Below are positions 8,317-17,215 of a stretch of DNA of 64,000 nt, piece after piece (positions within the stretch are counted from its first letter, which is position 1; each line of letters begins with the position of its first letter). The position numbers and the translations under genes were made by a program. The notes beneath the pieces are model-generated. The model ran no database searches and had not been told where the DNA came from. It saw nothing but the letters and a program-made list of their open reading frames with translations. The stretch lies in the NCBI GenBank assembly GCA_017553035.1, contig JAFZNE010000034.1:20150-84149 (forward strand), in the 5' to 3' direction. Source of the DNA: Lachnospiraceae bacterium (GTDB taxonomy: Bacteria > Bacillota > Clostridia > Lachnospirales > Lachnospiraceae).

Positions 8317-8352
8317 TTTGATCTCTTCTCCTCAAAAACACCAATGCAGCAG

Positions 8353-9054
8353 TTAATCCTGCCTGTTTATGTTCCGGGAATAGTCCTGTTCCAGCTCACG
8401 TATATCGTCTTCAGCGATCGGGTGTAACTCTCTGCTCTCTACACGGTAGATTTTTCCGACGATGTCAATCTTTCCTTCTTTGATAAAGAAAGCACTCATA
8501 TCCTCCATCGCATATACTGTGCGGGTTTCAGACATTTCCAATGTCTTTTCGTACCGCCAGGTATCATCCGGGTCATGATGACAGCTTACGGTAATGTTCG
8601 TAAGCCCCAGTCCCGGGAAAGGTTCCATGGATTCAAAGAAATCCACCGTATTACGTGCCATGTTCATAGACCCCGCGCTCACGCCGAAGATCGCTGCATG
8701 GCAGTTAAGTAATGCCTCGTAACAGTCTTTCTCCCTGATCAGACCAAGCTGTTCCTCACAGACTCCTCCTCCCATCAGAAATATGCAGTCGGCATTTTCA
8801 ACGAGCGTCTTTGCCTCCGAAGGATCTGTGCGCTTATCTATAACGCAATGCTTCTCAAACGGCAGGCCCTGTTCGGCGAACATTTCATGCATGCCGTTGC
8901 AGTCATCGTCATTTTGCGCGTATTCAAGCGGACAGGCGGTGATAAAAACGATGCTTTTTCGCACTGTCAGTTCTTCGCGAAGCCGTTTTGTTATCTCTTC
9001 GGAAAAATGATGATCCGGAAACCCGCTGAACACAGCCAATAATTCTTTTTTCAT
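8353..9054 (-). CDS. Peptidase S51-like (peptidase E family) protein
   Basis: 233 residues with the class I glutamine amidotransferase-like fold of peptidase E: LLAVFSGFPDHH at the start, CIFLMGGGVCEEQ in the middle, and the nucleophile elbow FGVSAGSMNMA near residue 115, where the Ser would be catalytic. Family S51 includes dipeptidase E (Asp-X) and cyanophycinase, but many Firmicutes members of this size have unknown substrates. The gene starts with ATG at 9054, only four bases after the stop of the DinB-DUF3795 gene, so they are likely co-transcribed. Confidence 0.75.
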   Translation of the reverse strand: MKKELLAVFSGFPDHHFSEEITKRLREELTVRKSIVFITACPLEYAQNDDDCNGMHEMFAEQGLPFEKHCVIDKRTDPSEAKTLVENADCIFLMGGGVCEEQLGLIREKDCYEALLNCHAAIFGVSAGSMNMARNTVDFFESMEPFPGLGLTNITVSCHHDPDDTWRYEKTLEMSETRTVYAMEDMSAFFIKEGKIDIVGKIYRVESRELHPIAEDDIRELEQDYSRNINRQD

Positions 9055-9058
9055 TCGT

Positions 9059-10114
9059 TTATTCCCTTTCCAGTATTTTCAATCCCTCTTTATAATCCTG
9101 CCCCAGAATTTCCTGGACTTTCTCAAACTCATATTTTTCATGTAGTCTTGTCTGGATTTTCAGAAATTCTTTCTTTCCATGCTCCCTGATATACAGAGAC
9201 TGGGCCTTTGCGGCATTTGCTCCGTCATTTGACGGTACATAGAATCCCTTTTCACAGGTCTCTATTTCGCTGCATTCGTAACATCCGTCAATATTCTTCT
9301 CATTACAGCACTTTACATTGGGACATATCCTGCCTTCGGAACAGGTGGCAAAAGAGCATGTATTATACTCTGTTCTGCAGCCTCCGCACCACTCTCCAAG
9401 GAAACAATGGTTGCATGATAATCCGCAGATTGCGACAGGGTCGACACCCTTTCTGGCAATCATACAGAGTTTATTTTTAATACGCCTCATCGCTTCAATA
9501 TGCATGATCCAGTGGCGCGAAAAGGGCATCTGGATAAGTCCTTTTATATCTTTCCCGCACCAGTAATCGATCAGCCAGAATGCGTTTTCATCTTCACTGA
9601 CGCACTTGCTTTCTGTCAGCTTTTGTTTTATTTCTTCGGAAAATTTTCTTTTTAAATCTTTATATTGCAACTGTAAAAGGATCTTATCACTTGACTCTTT
9701 TACGGCCTTTGCATAAATGTATAGTTCCTTCACATTCAGTTTCTTCGAAAACCCGGCGATATCTTCGCCTTCAAGTTCATTACCCGTGGTAATGATAGGA
9801 GAACCGGTCGCATCAAGATAAGCATTCCTGAACAATATCTGCTCATCCTCAGCGATCATCTCATGAGCCACGATATCCTCTATCCTGAATATATGCCATA
9901 TGGAATACGCGAGTGTTTTGCTGTGATATCCCTTGGCTCCCGCGAACGGCATTTGGTAAAAAGCCTCATCGGGATAGCCTTCTACTATCCAGGTTATCTG
10001 TTGAAACAATTCTTCCCTGAATTCTATCAGCTTCTGAACAGCCTCGTTAAATGTCGCTTCTTTCGACAACAGTTTTTGTATTTCCTTATTCTTTTCCGCC
10101 CAATCCCTGTCCAT
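9059..10114 (-). CDS. DinB-like / DUF3795 fusion protein
   Basis: 351 residues. Residues 1-220 resemble a DinB-like four-helix bundle with histidines in the usual places (SIWHIFRIED near 90, SRHWIMHIEA near 205). Members often use such a triad to bind a metal and some are thiol-dependent transferases. Residues 228-300 are a DUF3795 zinc-finger-like domain with many cysteines: ICGLSCNHCFLGEWCGGC and then paired cysteines around CPNVKCC and CYECSEIETC. A helical tail follows. Function is unknown. A second DUF3795 domain occurs in another fusion 1.5 kb away (11122-12483). Confidence 0.75.
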   Translation of the reverse strand: MDRDWAEKNKEIQKLLSKEATFNEAVQKLIEFREELFQQITWIVEGYPDEAFYQMPFAGAKGYHSKTLAYSIWHIFRIEDIVAHEMIAEDEQILFRNAYLDATGSPIITTGNELEGEDIAGFSKKLNVKELYIYAKAVKESSDKILLQLQYKDLKRKFSEEIKQKLTESKCVSEDENAFWLIDYWCGKDIKGLIQMPFSRHWIMHIEAMRRIKNKLCMIARKGVDPVAICGLSCNHCFLGEWCGGCRTEYNTCSFATCSEGRICPNVKCCNEKNIDGCYECSEIETCEKGFYVPSNDGANAAKAQSLYIREHGKKEFLKIQTRLHEKYEFEKVQEILGQDYKEGLKILERE

Positions 10115-10140
10115 CTCTTCTCCTTTTATTTCTTATCTTT

Positions 10141-10977
10141 TTATTTCTTCTTCACTGGAATGCAGATCTCGCTCACATAATCCTTTGACGCGGCATCTCC
10201 GGGCAGATAATTTTCGATATCCACATCCGGGATCAGCTCGTAATCGGATACCGGCAGCCATTCCTTGTAGATCCGCTCCCACATATCCTGTATCGCCTTA
10301 GGTGCCGGTCCGACGCATTTGAATACAGCCCAATCGTATTCAGGGATATGGATAACCTCAAATCCATCCGGCACACCGTCTACGTCGCTTGCCTTACAGC
10401 CGATACCGTACTTAAACTCATTCCTTCCGGCCTTCTCCTGAGCACATACCCCCAGATAACCGGGAATCTTTCTATACTCCTCATCAGCATAGTATTCATC
10501 CCAGAATTTCGGGATCTCCTCCTCGCTTGTTTCGGCATTAAATTCCTTTGCGTGTACGAGAAGCTCCATTGCTTCCCATCTTTCAATATTATATTCCATG
10601 ATACAGCCTCCTTCTATTGTGATCCGGACGGTATACCTGCTCATGAACCGGATAGGTTCTCCTTTTCTGGCCTGCGCAGGTGAAACGCCATGAAACCTTG
10701 TAAATGCTTTGGTAAAGCTTTCCGGCGTATCATAACCATATTTGAGAGCAATATCGATGACTTTCCCATCGCCTTTTGCGAGCTCCGATCCTGCCTGCGA
10801 CAATCTCCTTTTCCGCAGATATTCCGCAGGAGACATATCGGTCAGCAGCGTGAAGGCACGCTGAAAATGGAATGCTGAAAGATTCACTGATTTAGAAATA
10901 TCTGCGAGTGTTATGTCTTCTGTCAGATTCTCTTCCATGTATTCTATTGCTTCATTGATAGTCCTTACCCAATCCAT
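10141..10977 (-). CDS. AraC family regulator with GyrI-like effector domain
   Basis: 278 residues with the start placed at ATG 10977, because AAAGGAGGG stands seven bases before it. A longer frame to 11010 has no such site. Residues 1-105 are an AraC DNA-binding domain with two helix-turn-helix motifs (ITLADISKSVNLSAFHFQRA and VIDIALKYGYDTPESFTKAF). Residues 125-278 are an AraC effector-binding / GyrI-like domain ending in ENYLPGDAASKDYVSEICIP with the typical CIPVKK. Such regulators (Rob, BmrR-like sensors) respond to small hydrophobic or toxic molecules and activate efflux or detoxification genes. The target is not evident; neighbours are small enzymes of the accessory stretch. Confidence 0.9.
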   Translation of the reverse strand: MDWVRTINEAIEYMEENLTEDITLADISKSVNLSAFHFQRAFTLLTDMSPAEYLRKRRLSQAGSELAKGDGKVIDIALKYGYDTPESFTKAFTRFHGVSPAQARKGEPIRFMSRYTVRITIEGGCIMEYNIERWEAMELLVHAKEFNAETSEEEIPKFWDEYYADEEYRKIPGYLGVCAQEKAGRNEFKYGIGCKASDVDGVPDGFEVIHIPEYDWAVFKCVGPAPKAIQDMWERIYKEWLPVSDYELIPDVDIENYLPGDAASKDYVSEICIPVKKK

Positions 10978-11121
10978 TCGGTATCCCTCCTTTCGCTTCG
11001 CTTCAGGCACTCACAGATTCGCCTTCGGCGAATTCTGCCTGCCTTTCGCTTAATATTTTAAGGCTGTATCTGTAATTAATCCTGTCTTTGCTTGCTTTGT
11101 TTTGTCAGGCTCCGCGATCTT

Positions 11122-12483
11122 TCAGATGATCCGTAACTCATAATCGATCAAAGTCATATTCTCGTTGACGGGCTTTTCATCCCCTACTCTTACAAACCCG
11201 CACTTTTCGTACAGATGGCAGTTCCGCCCCTCCTGAAGGATCGTCTCGAGTTTCCATATCTTTACTTCGGAATACATTTCAAAAGCCTTTTGTATCGCAG
11301 CATAACCTATCCCGCGATCCCAGAACTCAGGGCATATAAATATCGGGCTGATGAACGAAACCTTCTTCTCATCTGGATCGTTGTGTCCGAGATTGATCGC
11401 TCCCACTCTCGTGCCGTCCATGATGATAAAATAATACTTTCTGTTCGGCCGTGCCGCTCTTGCCCTGATGCGTTCGATAGATTCTATAGCAGGCGAACCC
11501 TCATCGTGGTATTTTTCATAGAGAGGCATAAAACTTTTTACCTGCATCTCATGAAGTATCTGTAATTCATCCTCTCTTACTTCTTCGAGCTTAATGTGAT
11601 CAAGCATGTCTGTCCTGCTCATATTTAATCTGTTCTCCCTTTCATATTCATCTTTTAAATATGTCAAATGTGAGATAATGTCAGGATTCCAGGGGATCAT
11701 ATCAGGTATCAGTTCACACGGGAACTCCTTACAAAGGCCGCAGAATTGAACACCGTGATCTCTCGCACATTTATGTATCCTGCACCTGCCCGATCCTGCC
11801 CATTCGGGAACGACGCCGTCGGCCTCTATACACCCCGGACATTCTCCTGCGACTTTTTTAGTGCATCTAGTGCAGCATTCTCCGCAGGCTGTAATGACGG
11901 AAAAATCAATATTTTGATATGCCTTTTCTACATGAGCGAGTTCTTTCTTTTCTGTTAAGCTTTCGCCATCAAAGATCAGTTCCACAATGTATGGCATCCA
12001 ATTTACGATCCTCAGAAAATCATTTACCCCAAATGACCGGTCATAATAATTCAAAATACAGCTCAAAGCAGTCCCATGGGTTCCGATGACCACAGTTTTG
12101 CCTTTGTAAAGATCGAGAACATCCTTAAGCGCTTCTATGTTTCTTTTTTGTACAGATTCAAGGTTCTCCCCGCCTTCCTCCGCGAAAGAAAAATCCGCCC
12201 ATCGCCTTTCGAGCATTCCGGATGCATCGGTTCCTGCTTTCCTTTCCCGAAATCTCTCGTCGGTTTTTATATTCATACAGAAGAAATCCGCAGTCGTTAT
12301 GATCGTATCAATACTTCTTTGATACGGGCTGCTTAAAAAAGCATCTATATGCCGGTCTTTCAGCGTGTCCAATACAAGCTGCCGGTCGATCATTCCTTCA
12401 TCCGTCAACGGCCTTGTACGGTCATCACTGTACGGGTGCAATGACTGGGCATGTCTGACAAATATTACTGTTGTTTTTTCCAT
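11122..12483 (-). CDS. Histidine phosphatase / DUF3795 / GNAT three-domain fusion
   Basis: About 453 residues from ATG 12483 (a GTG start at 12495 is possible; a TAAGGATGTGAG site lies before both). Residues 1-190 are a histidine phosphatase with VRHAQS holding the catalytic His, RSIDT after the Arg, and IGTHGTAL holding the second His. Residues 195-270 are a Cys-rich DUF3795 domain (ACGECCTRCTKK, CPGC, CRIHKC, CGLCKEFPC). Residues 300-453 are a GNAT acetyltransferase (FICPEFWDRGIGYAAIQKAF, NCHLYEKCGF). The reading frame is continuous. The domains are each well formed, so this appears to be one long protein rather than a sequencing artefact. Substrates are unknown; a coupled dephosphorylation and acetylation is only speculation. 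Confidence 0.85.
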   Translation of the reverse strand: MEKTTVIFVRHAQSLHPYSDDRTRPLTDEGMIDRQLVLDTLKDRHIDAFLSSPYQRSIDTIITTADFFCMNIKTDERFRERKAGTDASGMLERRWADFSFAEEGGENLESVQKRNIEALKDVLDLYKGKTVVIGTHGTALSCILNYYDRSFGVNDFLRIVNWMPYIVELIFDGESLTEKKELAHVEKAYQNIDFSVITACGECCTRCTKKVAGECPGCIEADGVVPEWAGSGRCRIHKCARDHGVQFCGLCKEFPCELIPDMIPWNPDIISHLTYLKDEYERENRLNMSRTDMLDHIKLEEVREDELQILHEMQVKSFMPLYEKYHDEGSPAIESIERIRARAARPNRKYYFIIMDGTRVGAINLGHNDPDEKKVSFISPIFICPEFWDRGIGYAAIQKAFEMYSEVKIWKLETILQEGRNCHLYEKCGFVRVGDEKPVNENMTLIDYELRII

Positions 12484-12532
12484 CTGATATCTCACATCCT
12501 TACTCTGCGAAACTCATCCTGTTCTTTCTCTT

Positions 12533-13465
12533 TTAAATCTCTCCCTTGGCAAAGAGATTATCCTTACCCATTCCGCAGACATACGGATTGCTGTCATACT
12601 CATGACAAAAATCCAGAAAGTCTTTTCTTTGCAACGGATCTTTCATTATCTTTACAAGGATCTCATTCGGGATGGTTCTTGCATAAGCTCCGGGGCCTGC
12701 AAGAGATATGTTCTTCACACCATTCTTTTTAAGGATTCCTTCCAGTTCATCCGGCATAAAATGATAGGAAATACTCCACGGAGTTTCGCCATTATCATAA
12801 GACTTCTTTGACTCTTCTACATCGCATAACAAGCCGTTTTCATATGTTTTCCACAGAGCCTCTTTGTTAAAAGAAAACCCTTCTATCATCTTCTCTCTGC
12901 TGCTTATGCACCACTGTACCCATGCGTCCTTACTGTCCTCATCCAGAATAAACTGATTCTTCTGTATGGGATTGGACAAATAAGGCAAGGCTCCCAGCCG
13001 GCTCGATACGCTTATCATAATGCGCTTTTTTGCGATTCTGACAAGTTCACCGATAGTCCGTTCCTGATTGGGATAAGTGTAGGATATCGGTGAATCAAAG
13101 GACATTACAAGGTCAAATGAACGATCCTCGTATTCTGATAGATCTTCAAGTGCTCCTTTAACAAAAGTCAGCTTATCAAGCACTCCCTCTTTTTCTGCTA
13201 TCTCTTTCGCTTTATCGATCATGGGCTGAGAGATGTCAAAGTGCGTCACACGGATTCCCTGCCTGGCCAACAGTATTGAAAAGCGTCCGCAGCCCGCTCC
13301 GCCGTCAAATGCAGTCTCTATACCGTCGAGATTGGCAAGCAGTTCTTTTTCTATGTGTGATTTCTGAACTATATCATCGATAAAAGTGTGTTCCCTCTCA
13401 GCTTCCAGTTCACCTTTATCAGGCTGATTCCACATTCTTTCTGAAATTTTCGTACTGTAATCCAT
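12533..13465 (-). CDS. SAM-dependent methyltransferase
   Basis: 310 residues. A class I methyltransferase core lies at about 40-150: GIETAFDGGAGCGRFSILLA is motif I with its Gly-rich SAM loop, VTHFDISQPMIDKAKEIA is motif II, and FDLVMSFDSPISYTYP is motif IV. The C-terminal 150 residues are family specific and include a histidine/proline-rich ISYHFMPDELEGILKKNG segment. The substrate is unknown; small molecule or ubiquinone-like methylation is usual for the family. AGGAGT precedes the ATG at 13465. Neighbours are unrelated small genes. Confidence 0.85.
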   Translation of the reverse strand: MDYSTKISERMWNQPDKGELEAEREHTFIDDIVQKSHIEKELLANLDGIETAFDGGAGCGRFSILLARQGIRVTHFDISQPMIDKAKEIAEKEGVLDKLTFVKGALEDLSEYEDRSFDLVMSFDSPISYTYPNQERTIGELVRIAKKRIMISVSSRLGALPYLSNPIQKNQFILDEDSKDAWVQWCISSREKMIEGFSFNKEALWKTYENGLLCDVEESKKSYDNGETPWSISYHFMPDELEGILKKNGVKNISLAGPGAYARTIPNEILVKIMKDPLQRKDFLDFCHEYDSNPYVCGMGKDNLFAKGEI

Positions 13466-13493
13466 TTCAATCCTGACTCCTAAGTTTCGGAAC

Positions 13494-13676
13494 TTATAAG
13501 GTCCAATCCGTCATAGCTTCCTGCCACTTGTTTAGCCAATAGAGCTGTCCGTCAATAAAACCTTCATCTATGCAATCCATTCCGTAAATCTCAAGGATCG
13601 TCGCCTGCAGCTGAAAATGCCTGATCGCAACCCAGTATCCAGGGATGTCTGTTCTCTGTCCTGTATTTATTATCAT
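13494..13676 (-). CDS. Small protein with DUF1848-like start, possibly a gene remnant
   Basis: 60 residues from ATG 13676 (GTG 13685 also in frame), preceded by AAAGGCGG. The first twelve residues MIINTGQRTDIP match the conserved start of DUF1848 radical-SAM-like proteins (usually followed by AFYS/W and 250 more residues), but after PGYW the sequence changes to something I cannot place (LQATILEIYGMDCIDEGFID). I infer an internal deletion that joined a DUF1848 head to other sequence, or a small independent gene. There is no cysteine cluster, so it cannot carry the DUF1848 function. Confidence 0.4.
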   Translation of the reverse strand: MIINTGQRTDIPGYWVAIRHFQLQATILEIYGMDCIDEGFIDGQLYWLNKWQEAMTDWTL

Positions 13677-13726
13677 CCCTGTCACCGCCTTTAAAAAATC
13701 TGTCTGTTTGCAAAAAGAATGAGTTT

Positions 13727-15517
13727 TTAAAGATACTTTTCCTCATATTCTCCAAGGGGAATCGGTTTACTGTAGTAGTAACCCTGAATGATCTCGCAGC
13801 CAAGGTCACGGAGCCGGTCAATCTGTACGCGGCTTTCTGCTCCTTCGGCAAGGCAGACAAACCCGAGTTCTTTTGCGAGGGTGATTATGTGCCGCAGAAG
13901 GATAGTATCTTCTTTCCGCTCGGCATCAACGGCAATCTTGTCGACAAAACTCTTGTCTATTTTTAATGTATCGATCGGCATCTGTGTCAAAAGCGAAAGT
14001 GAAGAATAACCGGTTCCAAAGTCGTCCATGGATATTTTATAACCACGATCACGAAGTTCCCGTAAAACGCTTAGCATGCGCTCCATATTATCGTAAGTGG
14101 CGCTTTCTGTAAGCTCAAAATCTATAAGGTGATGGTCCACTCCATATGAATCAACAATTCCTGTAAGTTTATCGATAAGGATATCATCATACATGCGGGT
14201 GCGTGAAAGATTCACGGAAACCGGGTAAAGAGGTTTTCCTTCCTTCTTCCAGCGTTCCATGGCCTTGCAGATTTTTTTCAGAACAAGATCATCAATTTTA
14301 TCAATAACGCCGTCTTTTACAAAATACGGAATGAATCTGTAGGGCGGTAACAACTCCCTGTTCTTGTAATTCCAGCGGATGAGCGCTTCGGCGCCCTTTA
14401 TCTTTTCCGTCTTGATATCAAATTTGGGCTGAAGATACACGACGAATTCATCCTGTTCGATCGCTGTTTCCACATAGGCCTTTATGTAATTTCCCCATGA
14501 AAGGTCGTCATGCATTTTATCTGTGTAAAAAATGATCTCCGTACCCTTTTTCTCTGTACAAAGCGCCTGTGCCATCTTTGCGGCATCCGCAACCCTGTTT
14601 CCGGAAAGCATTGCACGCCGCATGGGGACAACACCACACTTGTAATAGACTTTATAAAACGGATCTTCCTCCAAAACAGAATTACTTTCAAATAACTCCT
14701 GAAGCTTTTGTTTCAGTTCCGGCTCCGGCATGTCCTTAAGGATCATCGCGAAATTATCATTATGACACCGCGCGCTTGCATAGACAAAATCAGCTTCGTT
14801 CATTGCTTTCACGATATTGCTCAGAACCTTGTTGGCAGCTATGTGTCCATATGCCTCATTTATTACGCGGAACTGTTTGATGTCAAAATGCGCGAAGGCA
14901 TAGTCATTGATCTCTCTGTCTCCGGGAACTTCAAGAAAAGCCTCAAGATGACTCCAGTTGTAATTGCCTGTTATATGATCCGTAAATGCAAGCCTGTATA
15001 ATTCTTCTTTTTGGAACCGGTCATGATCATCATTCATGACATAGATCGCCCTGTCATTATAAAGCTTCCATTCATGCAGGATCCTTAATTTTCTATAACC
15101 GTGAAAAACAGCGATAACTTCTGGTTCTTCTATGCAAAGATCGCTGTAGGGTCTGTGCGCATCATCGTCCCCGGCGATCTCCTCAAATAAATTCCTGATG
15201 AACGGAAGATCTATCTCTGCATCATCATCAATTTCGATCGAATAATAAAATGACGCATCAAGCTCAAGTGATCTCATTTCCGTCGGATATTCGACGCGCG
15301 GATCGCCGTTTCTGAATTCTATGCCTATTACCTCTTTCTGCAATTGGCGGATATAAAAGACACCGGGATAGTCATAAACACCGAAGGCGTCGGCATATTT
15401 CTCTATCGACGGCGGAATGACACCTTTATAGAAGGACAGTATGTCCTCCTTCGAAGCGTCCAAGTAATAGAGAGTTCTTTTTGGCTTATACAGCTGGTTT
15501 AGTCTGTTAATGATCAT
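13727..15517 (-). CDS. EAL-domain c-di-GMP phosphodiesterase with degenerate GGDEF domain
   Basis: 596 residues from ATG 15517 (GTG 15526 is in frame; AAAGGCGG fits both). Residues 1-165 are an N-terminal region without a recognised domain. Residues 175-330 are GGDEF-like, but the signature is CHNDNF instead of GGDEF, so synthase activity is not expected. Residues 345-596 are an EAL domain with conserved catalytic features: GAEALIRW, VNLSRTRM (Asn), DFELTESAT (Glu), SMDDFGTGYSSL (Asp-Asp), LKIDKSF (Lys), AEGAES (Glu) and IQGYYYSKP (Gln). It should hydrolyse c-di-GMP to pGpG. No membrane segment is seen, so it is cytoplasmic. No diguanylate cyclase with an intact GGDEF occurs in the window. 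Confidence 0.9.
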   Translation of the reverse strand: MIINRLNQLYKPKRTLYYLDASKEDILSFYKGVIPPSIEKYADAFGVYDYPGVFYIRQLQKEVIGIEFRNGDPRVEYPTEMRSLELDASFYYSIEIDDDAEIDLPFIRNLFEEIAGDDDAHRPYSDLCIEEPEVIAVFHGYRKLRILHEWKLYNDRAIYVMNDDHDRFQKEELYRLAFTDHITGNYNWSHLEAFLEVPGDREINDYAFAHFDIKQFRVINEAYGHIAANKVLSNIVKAMNEADFVYASARCHNDNFAMILKDMPEPELKQKLQELFESNSVLEEDPFYKVYYKCGVVPMRRAMLSGNRVADAAKMAQALCTEKKGTEIIFYTDKMHDDLSWGNYIKAYVETAIEQDEFVVYLQPKFDIKTEKIKGAEALIRWNYKNRELLPPYRFIPYFVKDGVIDKIDDLVLKKICKAMERWKKEGKPLYPVSVNLSRTRMYDDILIDKLTGIVDSYGVDHHLIDFELTESATYDNMERMLSVLRELRDRGYKISMDDFGTGYSSLSLLTQMPIDTLKIDKSFVDKIAVDAERKEDTILLRHIITLAKELGFVCLAEGAESRVQIDRLRDLGCEIIQGYYYSKPIPLGEYEEKYL

Positions 15518-15546
15518 CCTATACACCGCCTTTCCGTGTCTGCATT

Positions 15547-17007
15547 TCAGACATCTTTTTTGCTCAGCGAAACTACCGTCTCAACATGCACTGTCTGGGG
15601 GAACATATCCACGCACTTCACCTTTTCCACTCTGTAGCCCCCTTCGTGCAGGGCTGCGAGGTCGTTGACAAGGCTGGTTGGCTTGCAGGAAATATATATG
15701 ATCCTGTCTACGCCGTAATTGATTATCTTGGTGAGGGCTTTCGGATGAATGCCTTCACGAGGCGGATCCAAAATGATGATATCCGGCTTCTCGGTTATAT
15801 TGTCAAGGCATTTTAAGACATCACCGCAGATGAATTCGCAATTATCGAGTGCGTTGAGAGCCGCATTCTCTTTTGCGGCTTCAACGGCTTCGGGAACGAT
15901 CTCCACGCCGATCACCTTTTCGGCTACAGGCGAGAGGACCTGTGCGATGGTTCCCGTGCCGGTATACAGATCGTAGATCACGCCTTTTCCGTCAGTATCG
16001 ATATTTTCGGACTTTTCCTGGTCATTCTTCCGTGCAGCGATATGCTCCTTGGATTCTTTGACAAAATCCCGCACCGTTCTGTACAGGACTTCCGCTCCGA
16101 ACGAATTTGTCTGGAAAAACGAAAATGTTGTGATCTTAAAATACAGGCCCAGGATCTCTTCGAAAAAGAACTCTTTTCCGTAAAGAATGTCGGTTTTTTC
16201 GGCTTTGACGGCGTCTGCGGGATCATCATTGTATGAATGGAGTATTCCGACGATGCTTCCCCCGAGATCAAGTTCCATCAGCCTCTTCTTTAATATCCCC
16301 AAAAATTCGGTCTCGGTAATGATCCCATCCTTCCACTCGGTCGTAGTGATCAGGTTCAGGAATATCTCGCCGGTCGTTGCGGCGCGTCTGATCAGAAGAT
16401 GCCGCAGATATCCGTGGTGAGTGATCTTATGGTTGTATGAAATGCCGTATTCGCGGCAGGTTTCGACAACACATTTTATGATATCGTTAAAGTCCTGATC
16501 GGTGATCTTACAGTCGGTAACCTGCAGGATATCATAGAAGCTGCCTTTCCTGTGAAGTCCCAGGGTCAGCTCGCCTCCACGTTCCTCGTCTCCGAAAGAG
16601 AATTCCATCTTGTTCCTGTAGGCCCATTCGTTAGGACTGCCTGCAATTCCCATGAATTCATAGTTATAATCTATCACTGAGTCGAGGAGTTTTTTGACCA
16701 TCCCGGCTTTCATTTCGAGCTGTCCGGAATACGGAAGTGTCTGATAGGCGCAGCCTCCGCATTTTCCGAAATGGGGGCATGCCGGTGTTTCGGTTTCCAT
16801 CGGCGACCGTTCGATCACTTCCTTAAGATTGCCTTCAGCCCTTCCGTTGCGCAGCTTTCCGATCGTAAATCTGACTTTCTGCCCTTCAAGAGCTTCCTTG
16901 ACCGTAACTTTATTTCCGTCGATATACACTATCCCCTTGTTCGGAAATGTATATCCGGTCACCTTTCCCTCATACTCAACTCCCTTTTTGAGTTTGTTCT
17001 CTTCCAT
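15547..17007 (-). CDS. rlmD: 23S rRNA (uracil-C5)-methyltransferase, RlmD/RlmCD type
   Basis: 486 residues. Residues 1-55 are a TRAM RNA-binding domain (YEGKVTGYTFPNKGIVYIDG). The next segment CPHFGKCGGCAYQ supplies the cysteines of a [4Fe-4S] cluster together with an upstream Cys. The C-terminal methyltransferase has IYDLYTGTGTIAQVLSP for SAM binding, DPPREG, and YISCKPTSL with the catalytic Cys. This matches the TrmA/RlmD family, and in Firmicutes one such enzyme (RlmCD) makes m5U at two 23S rRNA positions. An internal insertion around residues 320-345, rich in charged residues, is not in the usual family core. The gene faces the plus-strand yerC-like gene across a 208-base gap. Confidence 0.92.
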   Translation of the reverse strand: MEENKLKKGVEYEGKVTGYTFPNKGIVYIDGNKVTVKEALEGQKVRFTIGKLRNGRAEGNLKEVIERSPMETETPACPHFGKCGGCAYQTLPYSGQLEMKAGMVKKLLDSVIDYNYEFMGIAGSPNEWAYRNKMEFSFGDEERGGELTLGLHRKGSFYDILQVTDCKITDQDFNDIIKCVVETCREYGISYNHKITHHGYLRHLLIRRAATTGEIFLNLITTTEWKDGIITETEFLGILKKRLMELDLGGSIVGILHSYNDDPADAVKAEKTDILYGKEFFFEEILGLYFKITTFSFFQTNSFGAEVLYRTVRDFVKESKEHIAARKNDQEKSENIDTDGKGVIYDLYTGTGTIAQVLSPVAEKVIGVEIVPEAVEAAKENAALNALDNCEFICGDVLKCLDNITEKPDIIILDPPREGIHPKALTKIINYGVDRIIYISCKPTSLVNDLAALHEGGYRVEKVKCVDMFPQTVHVETVVSLSKKDV

Positions 17008-17148
17008 GCTGTTATCTCCGATCAGTGTTCTAAAGTACTTTATTAGATTTCATTATATCATATAATGCTGTGCTTTCATACCAAAACAATAAACTAAATC
17101 ATTCACGACTGCATCTTTGAAGATTTATATTGAATTTGAAAATAAATC

Positions 17149-17177
17149 TTTACTTTAGTTCTGCAAAGTGCTAAAAT
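17149..17177 (+). promoter_or_regulatory. Sigma-A promoter of the YerC-like gene
   Basis: TTTACT at 17149-17154, a 17-base spacer, and TAAAAT at 17172-17177. It lies 39 bases before the ATG at 17216. The region 17008-17148 otherwise holds only AT-rich sequence of the divergent intergenic region, with no further structure I can support. Confidence 0.6.
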
Positions 17178-17215
17178 GATGTCACAGTAAAACTTTTTCG
17201 AAAGGGGTATATACC

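Noticed and set aside
11023-11044. Terminator or attenuator before the AraC gene
   Set aside because: AGATTCGCCTTCGGCGAATTCT can fold but lacks a T-run on the minus strand and any alternative pairing.
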